Below are positions 36,721-47,652 of a stretch of DNA of 64,000 nucleotides, in pieces. The stretch lies in contig CAVXOL010000018.1 in NCBI GenBank assembly GCA_963763325.1, positions 124,001 to 188,000 of the forward strand. Reading direction: 5' to 3'. The position numbers and the translations under genes are program-made. This DNA comes from JBBECJ01 sp963763325. GTDB lineage: Bacteria; Chloroflexota; Chloroflexia; Thermomicrobiales; CFX8. Numbering within the stretch: the first letter of the stretch is position 1; every line of letters begins with the position of its first letter. The notes beneath the pieces were generated by a model. It saw only the letters and a list, made by a program, of their open reading frames with translations, ran no database searches and had not been told where the DNA came from.

Positions 36721-37910
36721 GCAATTCGATGCCACGCGAGCGTTTGATTGCCGGCATCATGAGCGGCACATCGGCAGACGGCGTCGACGTCGCGCTCGTC
36801 GCGCTCGATCACGCCAGCCGCCCGACGCTGGTGCATACCGCCGTTCATCCGTTCGATGCGGCAACTCGCGCGGCGATCCTGAAATTGGCCGAACCGGACG
36901 GCGGCGACGCACGCGCGGTCGCAAGGCTCAACTTTCATCTGGCGCGCGCCTACGCGGACGCACTGTCGGCTACGCTCGCTGAGGCGGGAGAGCCGAAAGC
37001 GCGGCTCGACTTGATCGGATGCCACGGCCAGACAATCGCTCACCTGCCGAACGAAACCGTGCCTTCGACGTTGCAAGCCGGTTCAGGGCCGGCGCTAGCG
37101 GCGTTGAGCGGTGTACCGGTCGCATATGACTTCCGCGCGGCCGACGTGGCTCTCGGTGGCCAGGGCGCGCCGCTGATCCCGTTCGTCGACTTCCTGCTGT
37201 TTCACGAGCGCGCTGCACGCCACGCTGTCGGCGTCCTCAATCTGGGCGGCATCGCCAACCTGACGCTGCTGCCGGCCGGCGCGACCGACCCGGCACAGAT
37301 CGTCGCATTCGACAGCGGCCCGGCCAACATCGTGATCGATGGTCTGACGCGCGTCCTCACCGGCGCGGACTACGACCGCGACGGGCAGTTGGCCGCCGTT
37401 GGAAACGTCCACGACGGCCTGCTGGCGGAACTGCTGCGGCACGAGTATTTCGACCGCGCGCTCCCCAAGAGCACCGGCCGCGAGGAGTTCGGAGCATCCT
37501 TCGTCGCGGCGCTGATAGAACTCGGCAGGCACCTCGGCCTCTCGGACGCAGACCTGATCGCGACCGCGACGATGCTGACTGCACGCTCGATCGCGCGGTC
37601 ACTGGACACCGTGTCCGCGCAGCATCGCCCGGCTGAGCTGATTCTTGGCGGCGGCGGCGCGAGCAACCCAACTCTCCGGCGAATGCTCGGCGTCGAGCTG
37701 CCGGACGTGACGCTCTTGCGGCACGAGGACGCGGGCTGGCCCAGCGATGCCAAGGAGGCCATCGGCTTCGCGCTGCTGGCTGACGCGGCCGTCCGTGCAG
37801 TACCGTCCGCGCTTCCGAACGTGACCGGCACGCGCGAACCGCTCGTGCTCGGCGCGCTCGCACCAGGCCGCCCACCTCGCATCTGGCCGGACTGGATCGG
37901 TCAGTCATGA
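36717..37910 (+). CDS. anmK: Anhydro-N-acetylmuramic acid kinase
   Basis: A 397-residue ASKHA-fold kinase that opens and phosphorylates 1,6-anhydro-MurNAc to MurNAc-6-phosphate, a step of cell-wall recycling. The ATP motif IAGIMSGTSADGVDVALV (residues about 11-28) is diagnostic. Further motifs include GCHGQTIAHLP and VAYDFRAADVALGGQGAPLIP. The frame is intact. It overlaps the SIMPL gene by four bases and murQ by four bases (ATGA), so kinase and etherase are made together, matching consecutive steps. Confidence 0.92.
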   Translation: MSNSMPRERLIAGIMSGTSADGVDVALVALDHASRPTLVHTAVHPFDAATRAAILKLAEPDGGDARAVARLNFHLARAYADALSATLAEAGEPKARLDLIGCHGQTIAHLPNETVPSTLQAGSGPALAALSGVPVAYDFRAADVALGGQGAPLIPFVDFLLFHERAARHAVGVLNLGGIANLTLLPAGATDPAQIVAFDSGPANIVIDGLTRVLTGADYDRDGQLAAVGNVHDGLLAELLRHEYFDRALPKSTGREEFGASFVAALIELGRHLGLSDADLIATATMLTARSIARSLDTVSAQHRPAELILGGGGASNPTLRRMLGVELPDVTLLRHEDAGWPSDAKEAIGFALLADAAVRAVPSALPNVTGTREPLVLGALAPGRPPRIWPDWIGQS

Positions 37911-38890
37911 CGGGCGACCAGAGCACGGAAGGCGTTAATCCGCTGGCGGCCCGACTTGAGGCAGTCTCGACCTTCGCCTGGCTGGAGGCGATGCACGACG
38001 ATGGACAGTCTGCATTCGCCGCCGTTCGGCGGGTGCTGCCGGACATCGCTCGGCTGGCCGACCAGGTCGCCGAGACACTCAGCCATGGCGGGCGCCTGAT
38101 CCTGGTCGGCGCCGGGACGAGTGGACGATTGGCCGCGCTGGAGGCGGCCGAGTGCCCGCCGACCTTCGGCACTGATCCCGCCTCGATCGTCGCCCTCGTC
38201 GCCGGTGGGCCAGACGCCATCTCACGTGCCGTCGAGGGAGCCGAGGACGATGAGGAAGCTGGCCGGCGTGACCTCTTGACCCTGGATCCCGACGCTCGCG
38301 ATCTAGTCGTCGGCCTCAGCGCCAGCGGTGGCTCGCCGTACGTCCGTGCGGTCGTCGTCGCCGCGCGCCAACGCGGGGCGCGCACGTCCGCGATCGTTTG
38401 CAACCCGGACACTCCGCTTGCCAAGCTGGTGGACCTGCCGATTGTCCTGTTAACGGGTCGCGAGTTCGTCGCCGGCTCGACACGACTGAAGGCTGGAACA
38501 GCCCAGAAGCTGGCGCTCAACTTGATCACGACCGGCGCGATGCGCTCGCTCGGGCGTGTCCGGGCCGGCCGCATGGTCGCCCTGCGAGCGACGAACGCGA
38601 AGCTCCGCAGCCGGGCGATCGGGATCGTCGCCGACCTCGCCCAGGTCGATCGCGCGACTGCCGAGCAGCTCCTGGATGATGCCGGGGGCGACGTCGCCAT
38701 CGCGCTCGCGCAGGCGACTTCGCCACGGCGACCATGCAGACTCAGCCCGACCTTCTCCAGGTCGAGATGCGTCGCTTGCATGCCGAGGACGCGGCGGCGA
38801 TCCTGGCGCTGGCCACCGAGCCGGGTGTCGTCGCCACGACCGCACCGTTCGCTACGCTCGGCGGCATCGAGCACTTCCAACGCTGGCTGA
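37907..38890 (+). CDS. murQ: N-acetylmuramic acid 6-phosphate etherase (C-terminal end unclear)
   Basis: SIS-domain etherase that splits MurNAc-6-P into GlcNAc-6-P and lactate, the step after AnmK. Sugar-phosphate motifs GAGTSGRLAALEAAECPPTF and GLSASGGSPYV, then AGTAQKLALNLITTGAM, are all present. True family sequence ends near residue 272 (GGDVAIALAQAT, about 38722). The open frame then runs on out of family through 38890, overlapping the acetyltransferase gene in another frame. A lost stop or an indel near 38725 is likely. Confidence 0.85.
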   Translation: MTGDQSTEGVNPLAARLEAVSTFAWLEAMHDDGQSAFAAVRRVLPDIARLADQVAETLSHGGRLILVGAGTSGRLAALEAAECPPTFGTDPASIVALVAGGPDAISRAVEGAEDDEEAGRRDLLTLDPDARDLVVGLSASGGSPYVRAVVVAARQRGARTSAIVCNPDTPLAKLVDLPIVLLTGREFVAGSTRLKAGTAQKLALNLITTGAMRSLGRVRAGRMVALRATNAKLRSRAIGIVADLAQVDRATAEQLLDDAGGDVAIALAQATSPRRPCRLSPTFSRSRCVACMPRTRRRSWRWPPSRVSSPRPHRSLRSAASSTSNAG

Positions 38891-39357
38891 GTCGACGCGG
38901 CCTGATGCTCGGCGCTTTCGACGCCGAACGGCTCGTCGGCGTCCTGCTGGCAGAACAGCATGACGCGCTACTGCGAGAGCATGTGCTCGACATCGCGTTC
39001 GTTGCGGTTGCAGAGCATGCGCGCGGGCGCGGAGTCGGGGACCGGCTCGTCAGCGACACGTTACGTTGGGCGACCACGCAAGGCCTGACCCGCGTCGAAC
39101 TCCGCGTCTGGCCCGACAACGTCGCCGCTATCCGGCTCTACGAACGCCACGGCTTCGAGATCGAGGGCAGGATCAGGCGGCATGCGATCGTGGACGGCAG
39201 GGAGCTCGACGCGTTGCTGATGGCCTGGCTGACTGCCGAGATAATGCTTGAACGTGGCTGCACTGCTGGAGCTCATCAGCTTCACGTTGCGTTCGAGGAG
39301 CGGCGTCCGACTGGTAGGGCCGTGTCCTGTACCGCCCATGCCGTAGGCACCTCTTGA
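38734..39357 (+). CDS. GNAT-family N-acetyltransferase
   Basis: The acetyl-CoA-binding motif A is AEHARGRGVGDRLVSDTLRWA near residues 93-113, followed by LRVWPDNVAAIRLYERHGFEIEGRIRRHAIVDGRELDALLMAW, the RimJ/RimL-like end. The family core ends near residue 172. The last 35 residues, ending at 39357, are read from the flanking palindromic element (from 39311), so the natural C-terminus has been replaced. The substrate is unknown. It directly follows murQ. Confidence 0.82.
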   Translation: MQTQPDLLQVEMRRLHAEDAAAILALATEPGVVATTAPFATLGGIEHFQRWLSRRGLMLGAFDAERLVGVLLAEQHDALLREHVLDIAFVAVAEHARGRGVGDRLVSDTLRWATTQGLTRVELRVWPDNVAAIRLYERHGFEIEGRIRRHAIVDGRELDALLMAWLTAEIMLERGCTAGAHQLHVAFEERRPTGRAVSCTAHAVGTS

Positions 39358-40695
39358 CACACGGGTGGTTCCCAACGGCAATGTAGGCGGTCCGGCGGAT
39401 GCACGATGCCCGAAGAGGATGCCTCACGGCATGGGCCGTACAGGACACGCCCTACCAGGTTGGCGCTGCCGACGTCCATCCCACGCGTTGACACAACCCC
39501 CTGCGTCTTCAATCCCTCGATCTCCGCATCCGAGTACCCCGCTTCGCGCAGGACATCGGCCGTGTGCTGGCCGTGGACCGGCGGCGCCAGCCTGAACGTC
39601 TCCGGGAGTCGCGGAGAGCTTGACCGGCAGGCCGAGCAGCCGGATCAGGCCGGCAGTTGGGTGCTCGATCTCGGCGACCATTTCGCGATGACGCACCTGC
39701 GGGTGGTCGAGCGCCTGGCCGACGTTGTAGATCGGGCCGCAGGGGATGCTGGCCTCGTTCATGATGACCTCCCACTCGTCGGAGGTCTTCGCTTGCAGCT
39801 TCTCGCCGATCATCTCGGCCAGCTCGTAGCGGTGGGCGAAGCGGCCGCCGTTGGTCTTGAAGCGCTCGTCCTCGACCCACTCCGGGACACCCAGCACCTC
39901 ACACATCTTCGGGAAGCGCTTATCGCCCGTTGCGCCGATCGTGACGTAGCCGTCCTTCGTCTTGAAGACGCCGTACGGCGCGTTGATCGGGTGATGGTTG
40001 CCGGCCGGTGGCGGGATGTCGCCGCCGTTCAGGTAGCGCGTCGCCTGGAAGGCCAGCATCCCGACCATGCTCTCCAGCAGCGAGAGATCGACTCGCTGGC
40101 CGCGTCCGGTCCGCTCGCGCGCCTGCAATGCCGCCAGGACGCCATACGCCCCGAACAGTCCCGTCAGCAGATCGGCGATCGGCAATCCCGACCGGACCGG
40201 CTCGCCTCCCTCAAAGCCGGTAATGCTCATCAGCCCGGAGAAGCCCTGGATGATCTGGTCCAGCCCAGGCCGGTCGGCGAACGGGCCGTCAGCGCCGAAG
40301 CCGGAGATCGAGCAGTAGATGATCCTTGGGTTCGTCTCGGCCACCTGCTCGTAGCCGATGTTGAGCGCCTCCATCACGCCGGGCCGGAAGTTCTCGATCA
40401 CGACATCGGCCGTTGACGCCAGCTTGCGGAACACTTCCTGCCCTGTCGCCGACTTGAACTCCATCGCCAGCGAGCGCTTGTTGCGGTTCGCGGCCAGGAA
40501 GAAGGCACTCTCTCCGTTGTAGAACGGCGGACCTGCCGCCCGTGAGTCCTCGCCCTTCTCCGGGTTCTCAATCTTGATGACATCCGCCCCAAGATCGCCA
40601 AGCCACATCGCCGCTGTCGGCCCTGCCAGGTGCCGCCCCAGATCAAGCACCTTGATCCCGGTCAGCGGCCCATCCTTCAAAGTCTCGTCAGTCAT
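39282..40695 (-). CDS. CaiB/BaiF-family CoA-transferase (one frameshift, run-on C-terminus)
   Basis: Class III CoA-transferase that moves CoA between carboxylic acids. The start GIKVLDLGRHLAGPTAAMWLGDLGADVIKIE and the central GLDQIIQGFSGLMSITG region with the catalytic Asp (IADLLTGLFG) are standard. A frame break near 39605 interrupts; corrected, it reads TPETFRLAPPVHGQHTADVLREAGYSDAEIEGLKTQGVV, the normal family end near 39495. The corrected frame has no stop there and continues through the palindromic element to 39282. It follows the enoyl-CoA hydratase gene by two bases. Confidence 0.85.
39311..39458. repeat. 148-bp palindromic element between convergent genes
   Basis: Arms at 39311-39355 and 39413-39458 are near-perfect inverted repeats (a few substitutions and single-base gaps) built on GGTAGGGCCGTGTCCTGTAC. 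It lies between the acetyltransferase and CoA-transferase genes and forms the run-on C-termini of both. Distinct in sequence from the 34.6-kb element. Confidence 0.75.
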
Positions 40696-40697
40696 CG

Positions 40698-41493
40698 TTA
40701 GCGTCCCTGCCAGTTCGGCTTGCGCTTCTCAAGGAAGGCGTTGACCCCTTCCTTGAAGTCCTCGCTCATGTACGCGCGCAGGATCAACTCCTCGTCGCGC
40801 GGGATCCGCCGATGCTCCAGCACCCGCCGGACCGGACTCCTTCGTGACCTGGATCGTGACCGGCGCCAGTGACGCGATGTGCTCGGCGATCTCCGTCACG
40901 CGCTCTTCGAGCGCTTCGTGCTCGACGATCTCGTTTGCCAGCCCGACCGCCTTGGCGTCCTCAGCCCCGACCATGCTGGCCGTGAAGATCAACTCCTTCG
41001 TCCGCGCCGCGCCGATCAGGTCGATCAGCCGGGCGACGGCGTTGGTCGAGAGGCAGTTGCCCAGCGTCCGCGCGATCGGCACCCCGAACTTGGCGTCCGG
41101 CGTCACGATCCGCATGTCGCAGGCGAGCGCCAGCGCCGCGCCGCCGCCGACCGCGTAGCCCCGAATGGCCGCGATCGTCGGTCGCTCGACCCGCTCCAGC
41201 CGGTCCAGCACCGCCCCGATCCGCGACTCGTAATCCAGCGCGTGCTGCGGATCGGTGAACGCCTGGAACTGGGAGATATCCGTCCCGGCCACGAACGCCT
41301 TCTCGCCGGCGCCGGTCAGCACCAGCACCCGGATATCCCGGTCCGCTTCAACGAAGTCGCAGATGCGGACCAGCTCGTCGTACATCTCGAACTTCATCGC
41401 GTTGCGGGCTTCCGGGCGGTTGAACGTCACCCACGCCACCGGCCCGCGCACCTCGAACAACACATCCTGCGTGCCGACGTCCGTCACACTCAC
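40698..41493 (-). CDS. Enoyl-CoA hydratase/isomerase family protein (one frameshift)
   Basis: About 264 residues of the crotonase fold. The oxyanion-hole strands are KAFVAGTDISQF and IRGYAVGGGAALALACDMRI; the catalytic region FGVPIARTLGNCLS lacks the classical second Glu pair (no PE motif at 110s), so a hydratase role is uncertain. An extra base near 40835 breaks the frame; corrected it reads TKESVRRVLEHRRIPRDEELILRAYMSEDFKEGVNAFLEKRKPNW, a normal end. It is the first gene of an operon with the CoA-transferase, two bases downstream. Confidence 0.82.
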
Positions 41494-41633
41494 GTTGCGC
41501 TCCCTCTACCATGTCCAATCGCCTCGTCCGGCCCGATACTACGGGGGTTACGTCCGCGACGCAACGTTGACACACCTTCGGTGCGCCGCTACGGTACCGT
41601 CGTCAGTTGCAGATGCAGTGAAGGAGCCGTGTC

Positions 41634-42476
41634 GTGCCGATCCCGTCCTTGAGTGATGCGGAAGGTCGCCCAATTGCCGTCATCGGCGCCGGGACGCTCG
41701 GCCGCAGGATCGCCGCGATGCTGGCGGGACATGGCGCGGAGGTACGTCTGTTCGACATCAGCGAGCAGCAACTACGCGACGCAGCAGCGTATGCACATGC
41801 CGTAATCAAGACGCTACCGCACTCAAACGCCGTGCTGGCGACACACTCCAATATGGCCGACGCCCTCCGCGATTCCTGGCTCGTCATCGAGGCGATTCCG
41901 GAACGGCTCGACCTGAAGCAGCACCTGTTCGCCGAATTGGACGAACTGGCCCCTGCCGACGCGATTCTGGCGACCAACTCGTCGTCCCTGAAGTCCAGCC
42001 TGCTCATCACCGAGGTCTCGAAGCCGGAACGTGTCATGAACGCGCACTTCTACCAGCCGCCCGACTGGAACGCCGTCGAGCTGATGTCCTGCGGCCAGAC
42101 CGACCCGGCCGCGATCGAGCTTATGCAGACGATGTTGGCGCGCTACGGTCTCGAACCGTTCCACGTCCGTAAGGAGAGCACCGGATTCATCTACAACCGC
42201 GTCTGGGCCGCCATCAAGCGCGAGGCACTCTCGGTCGTCGAAGAGGGCGTCGCCGATCCCGAAGACGTCGACCGCCTCTTCTGCTCCCTGCACGGCGCAA
42301 CGATGGGCCCGTTCCAACTGATGGACCGCGTCGGCCTCGACGTCGTCCTCGACATCGAAGAGCACTACGCCAGCGAACGTGAAGGCCTCCCGGAGGGCCC
42401 GCGCAACCTCCTCCGCCGCATGATCGCGGAAGGCAAGCTCGGCCTGAAATCGGGCGAAGGCTTCTACCGCTATTGA
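41634..42476 (+). CDS. 3-Hydroxyacyl-CoA dehydrogenase family protein
   Basis: A 280-residue, intact NAD-dependent dehydrogenase. The Rossmann motif is IAVIGAGTLGRRIAAMLA near residues 14-31, followed by ATNSSSLKSS and the catalytic His in NAHFYQPPDWNAVELM. The C-terminal helical domain ends KLGLKSGEGFYRY, the usual family end. The GTG start has AAGGAG upstream. A weak promoter (TTGACA 41568-41573, 16 bases, TACGGT) precedes it. It is divergent from the hydratase/CoA-transferase pair and probably oxidises the same class of acyl or hydroxy acid. Confidence 0.85.
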   Translation: MPIPSLSDAEGRPIAVIGAGTLGRRIAAMLAGHGAEVRLFDISEQQLRDAAAYAHAVIKTLPHSNAVLATHSNMADALRDSWLVIEAIPERLDLKQHLFAELDELAPADAILATNSSSLKSSLLITEVSKPERVMNAHFYQPPDWNAVELMSCGQTDPAAIELMQTMLARYGLEPFHVRKESTGFIYNRVWAAIKREALSVVEEGVADPEDVDRLFCSLHGATMGPFQLMDRVGLDVVLDIEEHYASEREGLPEGPRNLLRRMIAEGKLGLKSGEGFYRY

Positions 42477-42502
42477 CCTGCCGACAGACGAAGAAGGAAT
42501 AC

Positions 42503-43336
42503 ATGGAAGATCTCTACTCCGGCGCGGCTGAGGTCGCGCATTACACCTGCTACCGCGCCTCAGGGCCAATCGAGATCGACGGCGATCTGACCAAGCCGGT
42601 CTGGGCGAACGCGCCGCGCTCGCCGCGCTTCGTCGATGTCGTGAACGGACGCCCTGCCCTGCTCGACACCCGCGCGGCCGCGCTCTGGGACGACGACGCG
42701 CTCTACATCGGCTTCTGGCTCGACGAGCCGTCGGTCGAAGCCGCAGATGACCGAGCGCGACTCGCCCGTCTTCTACGAGAACGACATCGAGGTCTTCATC
42801 GACGGCGGCGACACCTACTACGAGTTCGAGCTGAACGCGCTCAACACGATCTACGAGGTCTTCTTCATCTGGCAGGACGCCTATCCAGCGCGGTGGCCGC
42901 TTCGACGTGCCGGAGTTCGACCTCTTCAACGGTCGAGGCGTCTCCTTCGGCGGCAACTTCGACCGCGCCGGCAGCGACCTTCTGGCGCGGCGCGCACCCG
43001 CGTGGACTGCGCTGGGCGTTCCCCGACTGGGATTTCCCCGGCCTCAAGACGGCCGTCAGGATCGACGGCACTCTCAACGACTCGACCGACGTCGATCGTG
43101 GCTGGACCGTCGAGCTGGCCTTCCCCTGGTCGGGCATGACCTGGCTGGCGAACGGTCGCTCGCTGCCGCCGGCCGACGGCGACACCTGGCGGCTCCTCTT
43201 CGCCCGCTACCAGAAGCTCAACCTGCTCGGACAGGAGATCAGCACCGGCTGGACCTGGAACCGCGTCGGCTCGATCGACAACCACGCGCCGGAGTGCTTC
43301 ACGGTGCTGCACTTCCGTGATGAAATCGCGCGTTGA
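42503..43336 (+). CDS. Carbohydrate-binding family 9-like protein (about three frameshifts)
   Basis: About 275 residues of the CBM9-like beta-sandwich type. The start YRASGPIEIDGDLTKPVWANAPRSPRFVDVVNG and the block FYENDIEVFIDGGDTYYEFELNALNTIYEVFF are typical, as is the late WTVELAFPWSGMTWLA. Breaks lie near 42740, 42890 and 43010. The ATG at 42503 has GAAGGA upstream. No signal peptide is seen. It follows the dehydrogenase gene by 26 bases; members often sit with sugar-acid catabolism genes, as here. Confidence 0.75.
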   Translation: MEDLYSGAAEVAHYTCYRASGPIEIDGDLTKPVWANAPRSPRFVDVVNGRPALLDTRAAALWDDDALYIGFWLDEPSVEAADDRARLARLLRERHRGLHRRRRHLLRVRAERAQHDLRGLLHLAGRLSSAVAASTCRSSTSSTVEASPSAATSTAPAATFWRGAHPRGLRWAFPDWDFPGLKTAVRIDGTLNDSTDVDRGWTVELAFPWSGMTWLANGRSLPPADGDTWRLLFARYQKLNLLGQEISTGWTWNRVGSIDNHAPECFTVLHFRDEIAR

Positions 43337-43360
43337 CACACGACTGCGCGGGTGTAGTAT
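43333..43360 (+). promoter_or_regulatory. Promoter of the ABM/DUF1989/enolase-superfamily operon
   Basis: TTGACA at 43333-43338 (overlapping the stop of the preceding gene), a 16-base spacer, TAGTAT at 43355-43360. The first start codon is 43416, with AAGGGAT upstream. Confidence 0.6.
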
Positions 43361-43415
43361 GAATCGCATCCAGCAACGGCACGGGCGTGATCCTCAGCCA
43401 TGAAAGGGATCAGCC

Positions 43416-43706
43416 ATGTTTGTTCGCATCACCCCTGGTCGTAGTGACGCGTCGCGGTTGGACGAGGTGCAGCGTTGGGGTGACAACACACTCGTCCCAG
43501 CACTCCAGCAAATGCCCGGATTTCGGGGATACGTAGGCGGCGCTGACCGCCAGACCGGTCGTATTACGGCGATCAGCTACTGGGACACCGAAGAACAGGC
43601 AAACCGGATGCGAGAGGTGCTCGATCAGAGCATCCTGAGACAGATCGCTGAACTGGGAGTTCAACTCGACCCAGCCGAAGTCTACGAGGTCATGTTCCAA
43701 GTCTAA
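43416..43706 (+). CDS. Antibiotic-biosynthesis-monooxygenase-like small protein
   Basis: A 96-residue dimeric alpha/beta barrel protein. MPGFRGYVGGADRQTGRITAISYWDTEEQANRM is the characteristic strand-helix core. Enzymes of this fold oxygenate quinols or act as isomerases; others are structural. It is the first gene after the promoter at 43333, with the DUF1989 gene 71 bases downstream. Confidence 0.7.
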   Translation: MFVRITPGRSDASRLDEVQRWGDNTLVPALQQMPGFRGYVGGADRQTGRITAISYWDTEEQANRMREVLDQSILRQIAELGVQLDPAEVYEVMFQV

Positions 43707-43777
43707 TTCGTCCCGTCGTTGCCGCAACCGGATCCGCCTGTGCCAACTAAGACCCAGACACATCAAGGAGGGAAACT

Positions 43778-44398
43778 ATGAGCCTCTCCAACACCCGTGC
43801 CTTGCGCGAGGTCGTGATTCCAGGGTCTGAGGGCCGCGCGATCGAGGTGCGGGCCGGTGAATACCTAAGCATCATCGACCTCGAAGGACAGCAGGTGGCC
43901 GACTTCGTAGCGATCCAGAGCGCGGACCGCCGCAAGCACCTCTCCGTCCACCAGACACGCTCGGCCCCGCGCCGCTGGCAGCTTCAGGTTGGCGACACGC
44001 TGGTGAACAACGACCGCGAGCCGATCTTCGAGATCGTCCACGACGACGTCGGCGTCCACGACCTGTTCTTCAGCGCCTGCAGCCCGAACCTCTACCTCCA
44101 GCGCTTCGGGCTGACCGACCACCGCAGCTGCCGGATGAACCTGTTCGAGGCGCTCCAGCCGCACGGCGTCGCCGATCCGCTCGACGTCCCCGACCCGATC
44201 AACATCTTCATGGACACGCCCCCGCAGCCGGACGGCAGCTTCACCTTCAATCCCGCTCCCAGCAAACCTGGCGACCGGATCACGCTGCGCTGCCTGGTCG
44301 ACTGCATCGTCGCCGTCTCGGCCTGCCCGATGGATCTCAGCCCGATCAACGGTGGCGCCAGCACATCGCTGAAGCTGGAGGTCAGCGCGGAGGCATGA
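43778..44398 (+). CDS. DUF1989 / urea-carboxylase-associated family protein
   Basis: A 206-residue protein. The C-terminal stretch GDRITLRCLVDCIVAVSACPMDLSPINGGASTSLKLEV is diagnostic for DUF1989; two Cys (residues about 182 and 186) may bind metal. Members sit with urea carboxylase or amine-degradation genes, often as subunits of guanidine/carboxyguanidine hydrolases. AAGGAGGGA precedes the ATG. Its stop overlaps the start of the enolase-superfamily gene (ATGA), an uncommon partnership. Confidence 0.82.
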   Translation: MSLSNTRALREVVIPGSEGRAIEVRAGEYLSIIDLEGQQVADFVAIQSADRRKHLSVHQTRSAPRRWQLQVGDTLVNNDREPIFEIVHDDVGVHDLFFSACSPNLYLQRFGLTDHRSCRMNLFEALQPHGVADPLDVPDPINIFMDTPPQPDGSFTFNPAPSKPGDRITLRCLVDCIVAVSACPMDLSPINGGASTSLKLEVSAEA

Positions 44399-45587
44399 AG
44401 ATCACGGCCGTCAAAGGCTTCCCGGTCAAGGTCGGGCACCGCAACTGCTTCATCGTCAAGATCGAGACCGACGCCGGGATCTCCGGCCTCGGCGAGGGCG
44501 GCATCTCCGGCCGCGAGCTGGCGATGCAGGGTGCGCTCGACCACTACGCCCGCTTCCTGGTCGGGATGGACCCACGCCGGATCGAGCACATCTGGCAGAC
44601 GCTCTACCGCAGCCAGTACTTCGAGGGCGGCAAGATCCTCGGCGCGACGATCTCAGCCATCGACATCGCGCTCTGGGACATCCTCGGCCAGTCGCTGGGC
44701 GTCCCGGTCTACCAACTGCTCGGCGGCGCATGCCGCGAGAAGGTGCGCTGCTTCGAGACACCCGCGACCCTCAATGGCCCCGAATGCGTCGAGAAGGCGC
44801 GTGAATACGTCGAAGCCGGCTGGAGACACCTGCGCTTCATGACCGGCATGCCGAGCGCCGCCTGGGCCGGCCGCGACGGCGCGACCTACGTGCCGACCGA
44901 CGACGCGGAACTGACCACCTACGAGCCGATGGAGTCGATCGACCTGGCCGCCCACTGGATTCGCGAGGTGCGCGCGGCCGTCGGACCGGGATCGGTCTCT
45001 CGATCGACTTCCACCACCGCCTCTCGGTCGCCGAAGCCGCGATCTTCTGCCAGCGGGTCGCCGATATCGGGCTCGAGTTTCTCGAAGAGCCGATCCGCGC
45101 CGAGAGCCCACCCGCCTACCGGCAACTCCGGCAGATGACGCCGATCCCGTTCGCGATCGGCGAGGAGTTCTCCAGCAAATGGGAGTTCCTGCCGTTCATC
45201 GAGGAGGGGCTGCTCAACTACGCCCGAATCGATGTCTCGAACGTCGGCGGGTTCACCGAGGCGAAGAAGGTCGCCGGCTGGTGCGAGGCGCACTACATCG
45301 ACGTCATGCCGCACAACCCGCTCGGCCCGGTCTGCACGGCGGCGTCGATCCACTTCAGCGCCGCGATCAACAACTTCGCCGGCCTGGAGTACCGCGACTT
45401 CATCGCCGCCGCCTACCCGCGCGATCTCTTCCCAACCTTCCCGGAGATCGACGGCGACAGCTTCCCGCTCCCAACCGCCCCCGGCCTCGGCGTGACCTTC
45501 GATGAGTCAGTTGTCGACCAGTACCCGTTCGAGCCGTGGGAAGCCCCACACTGGCAGCGCCGTGATGGCTCGTACACGAATTGGTAG
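44395..45587 (+). CDS. Mandelate racemase/muconate lactonizing family enzyme, galactonate-dehydratase-like (one frameshift)
   Basis: About 398 residues of the enolase superfamily. The N-terminal capping domain contains GLGEGGISGRE; metal ligands are Asp in DFHHR, Glu in EEPIRAE and Glu in GEEFSSKWEF; the general-base His is in VMPHNPLGPV. GE-F and PHNPLGP favour the sugar-acid (galactonate) dehydratase group. A missing base near 44990 breaks the frame; corrected it reads GIGLSIDFHHRLSVAEA. It probably dehydrates a sugar acid; the exact one is unknown. Confidence 0.82.
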
Positions 45588-45624
45588 ATCCAGCGTCGTA
45601 GGGTTTGCAGCACCTAGAGCGTGC

Positions 45625-45822
45625 TTGCCCGATCCCATCGCCCCGTGCTACTCTCTTCCCCAGCAACATGACGCGTTACCGGCGCGAGTGCGACGTGCCG
45701 TGTACCGAGGAGACTCCAGGTTGACCGAGTAACCAGTAACCAACCCAATCGCCCCTGACTGGCTCCCCGCCAGCCCGGGCGATCGTCACTGCCGCTCCTA
45801 CCAGAGGTTACTGGGTACCAAT
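45625..45822 (+). promoter_or_regulatory. Structured leader of the ABC-F gene
   Basis: A likely promoter (TTGCCC 45625-45630, 18 bases, TACTCT 45649-45654) gives a leader of about 160 bases. It holds GAGGAG followed by a three-codon frame TTG-ACC-GAG-TAA (45721-45732), a GC-rich hairpin (ATCGCCC/GGGCGAT with CTGGC/GCCAG inside), and CCAGTAACC which can pair with GGTTACTGG just upstream of the ABC-F start, hiding its ribosome site. Attenuation control is an inference. Confidence 0.4.
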
Positions 45823-47525
<1,703 letters not shown>

Positions 47526-47559
47526 CGCGCAAGCACGAGACTGGCAAATCCACAGATGT

Positions 47560-47590
47560 GACCACAGGATCAAACGAACCTGTGGTCTTT
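47560..47590 (+). terminator. Intrinsic terminator after the ABC-F gene
   Basis: GACCACAGG (47560-47568) pairs with CCTGTGGTC (47579-47587), followed by TTT. Confidence 0.65.
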
Positions 47591-47652
47591 CGCAATCCTT
47601 GAAGAGGTGATATTCTCCTCTGACACAATCGCCGGACAGGCAGGATGCCAAC

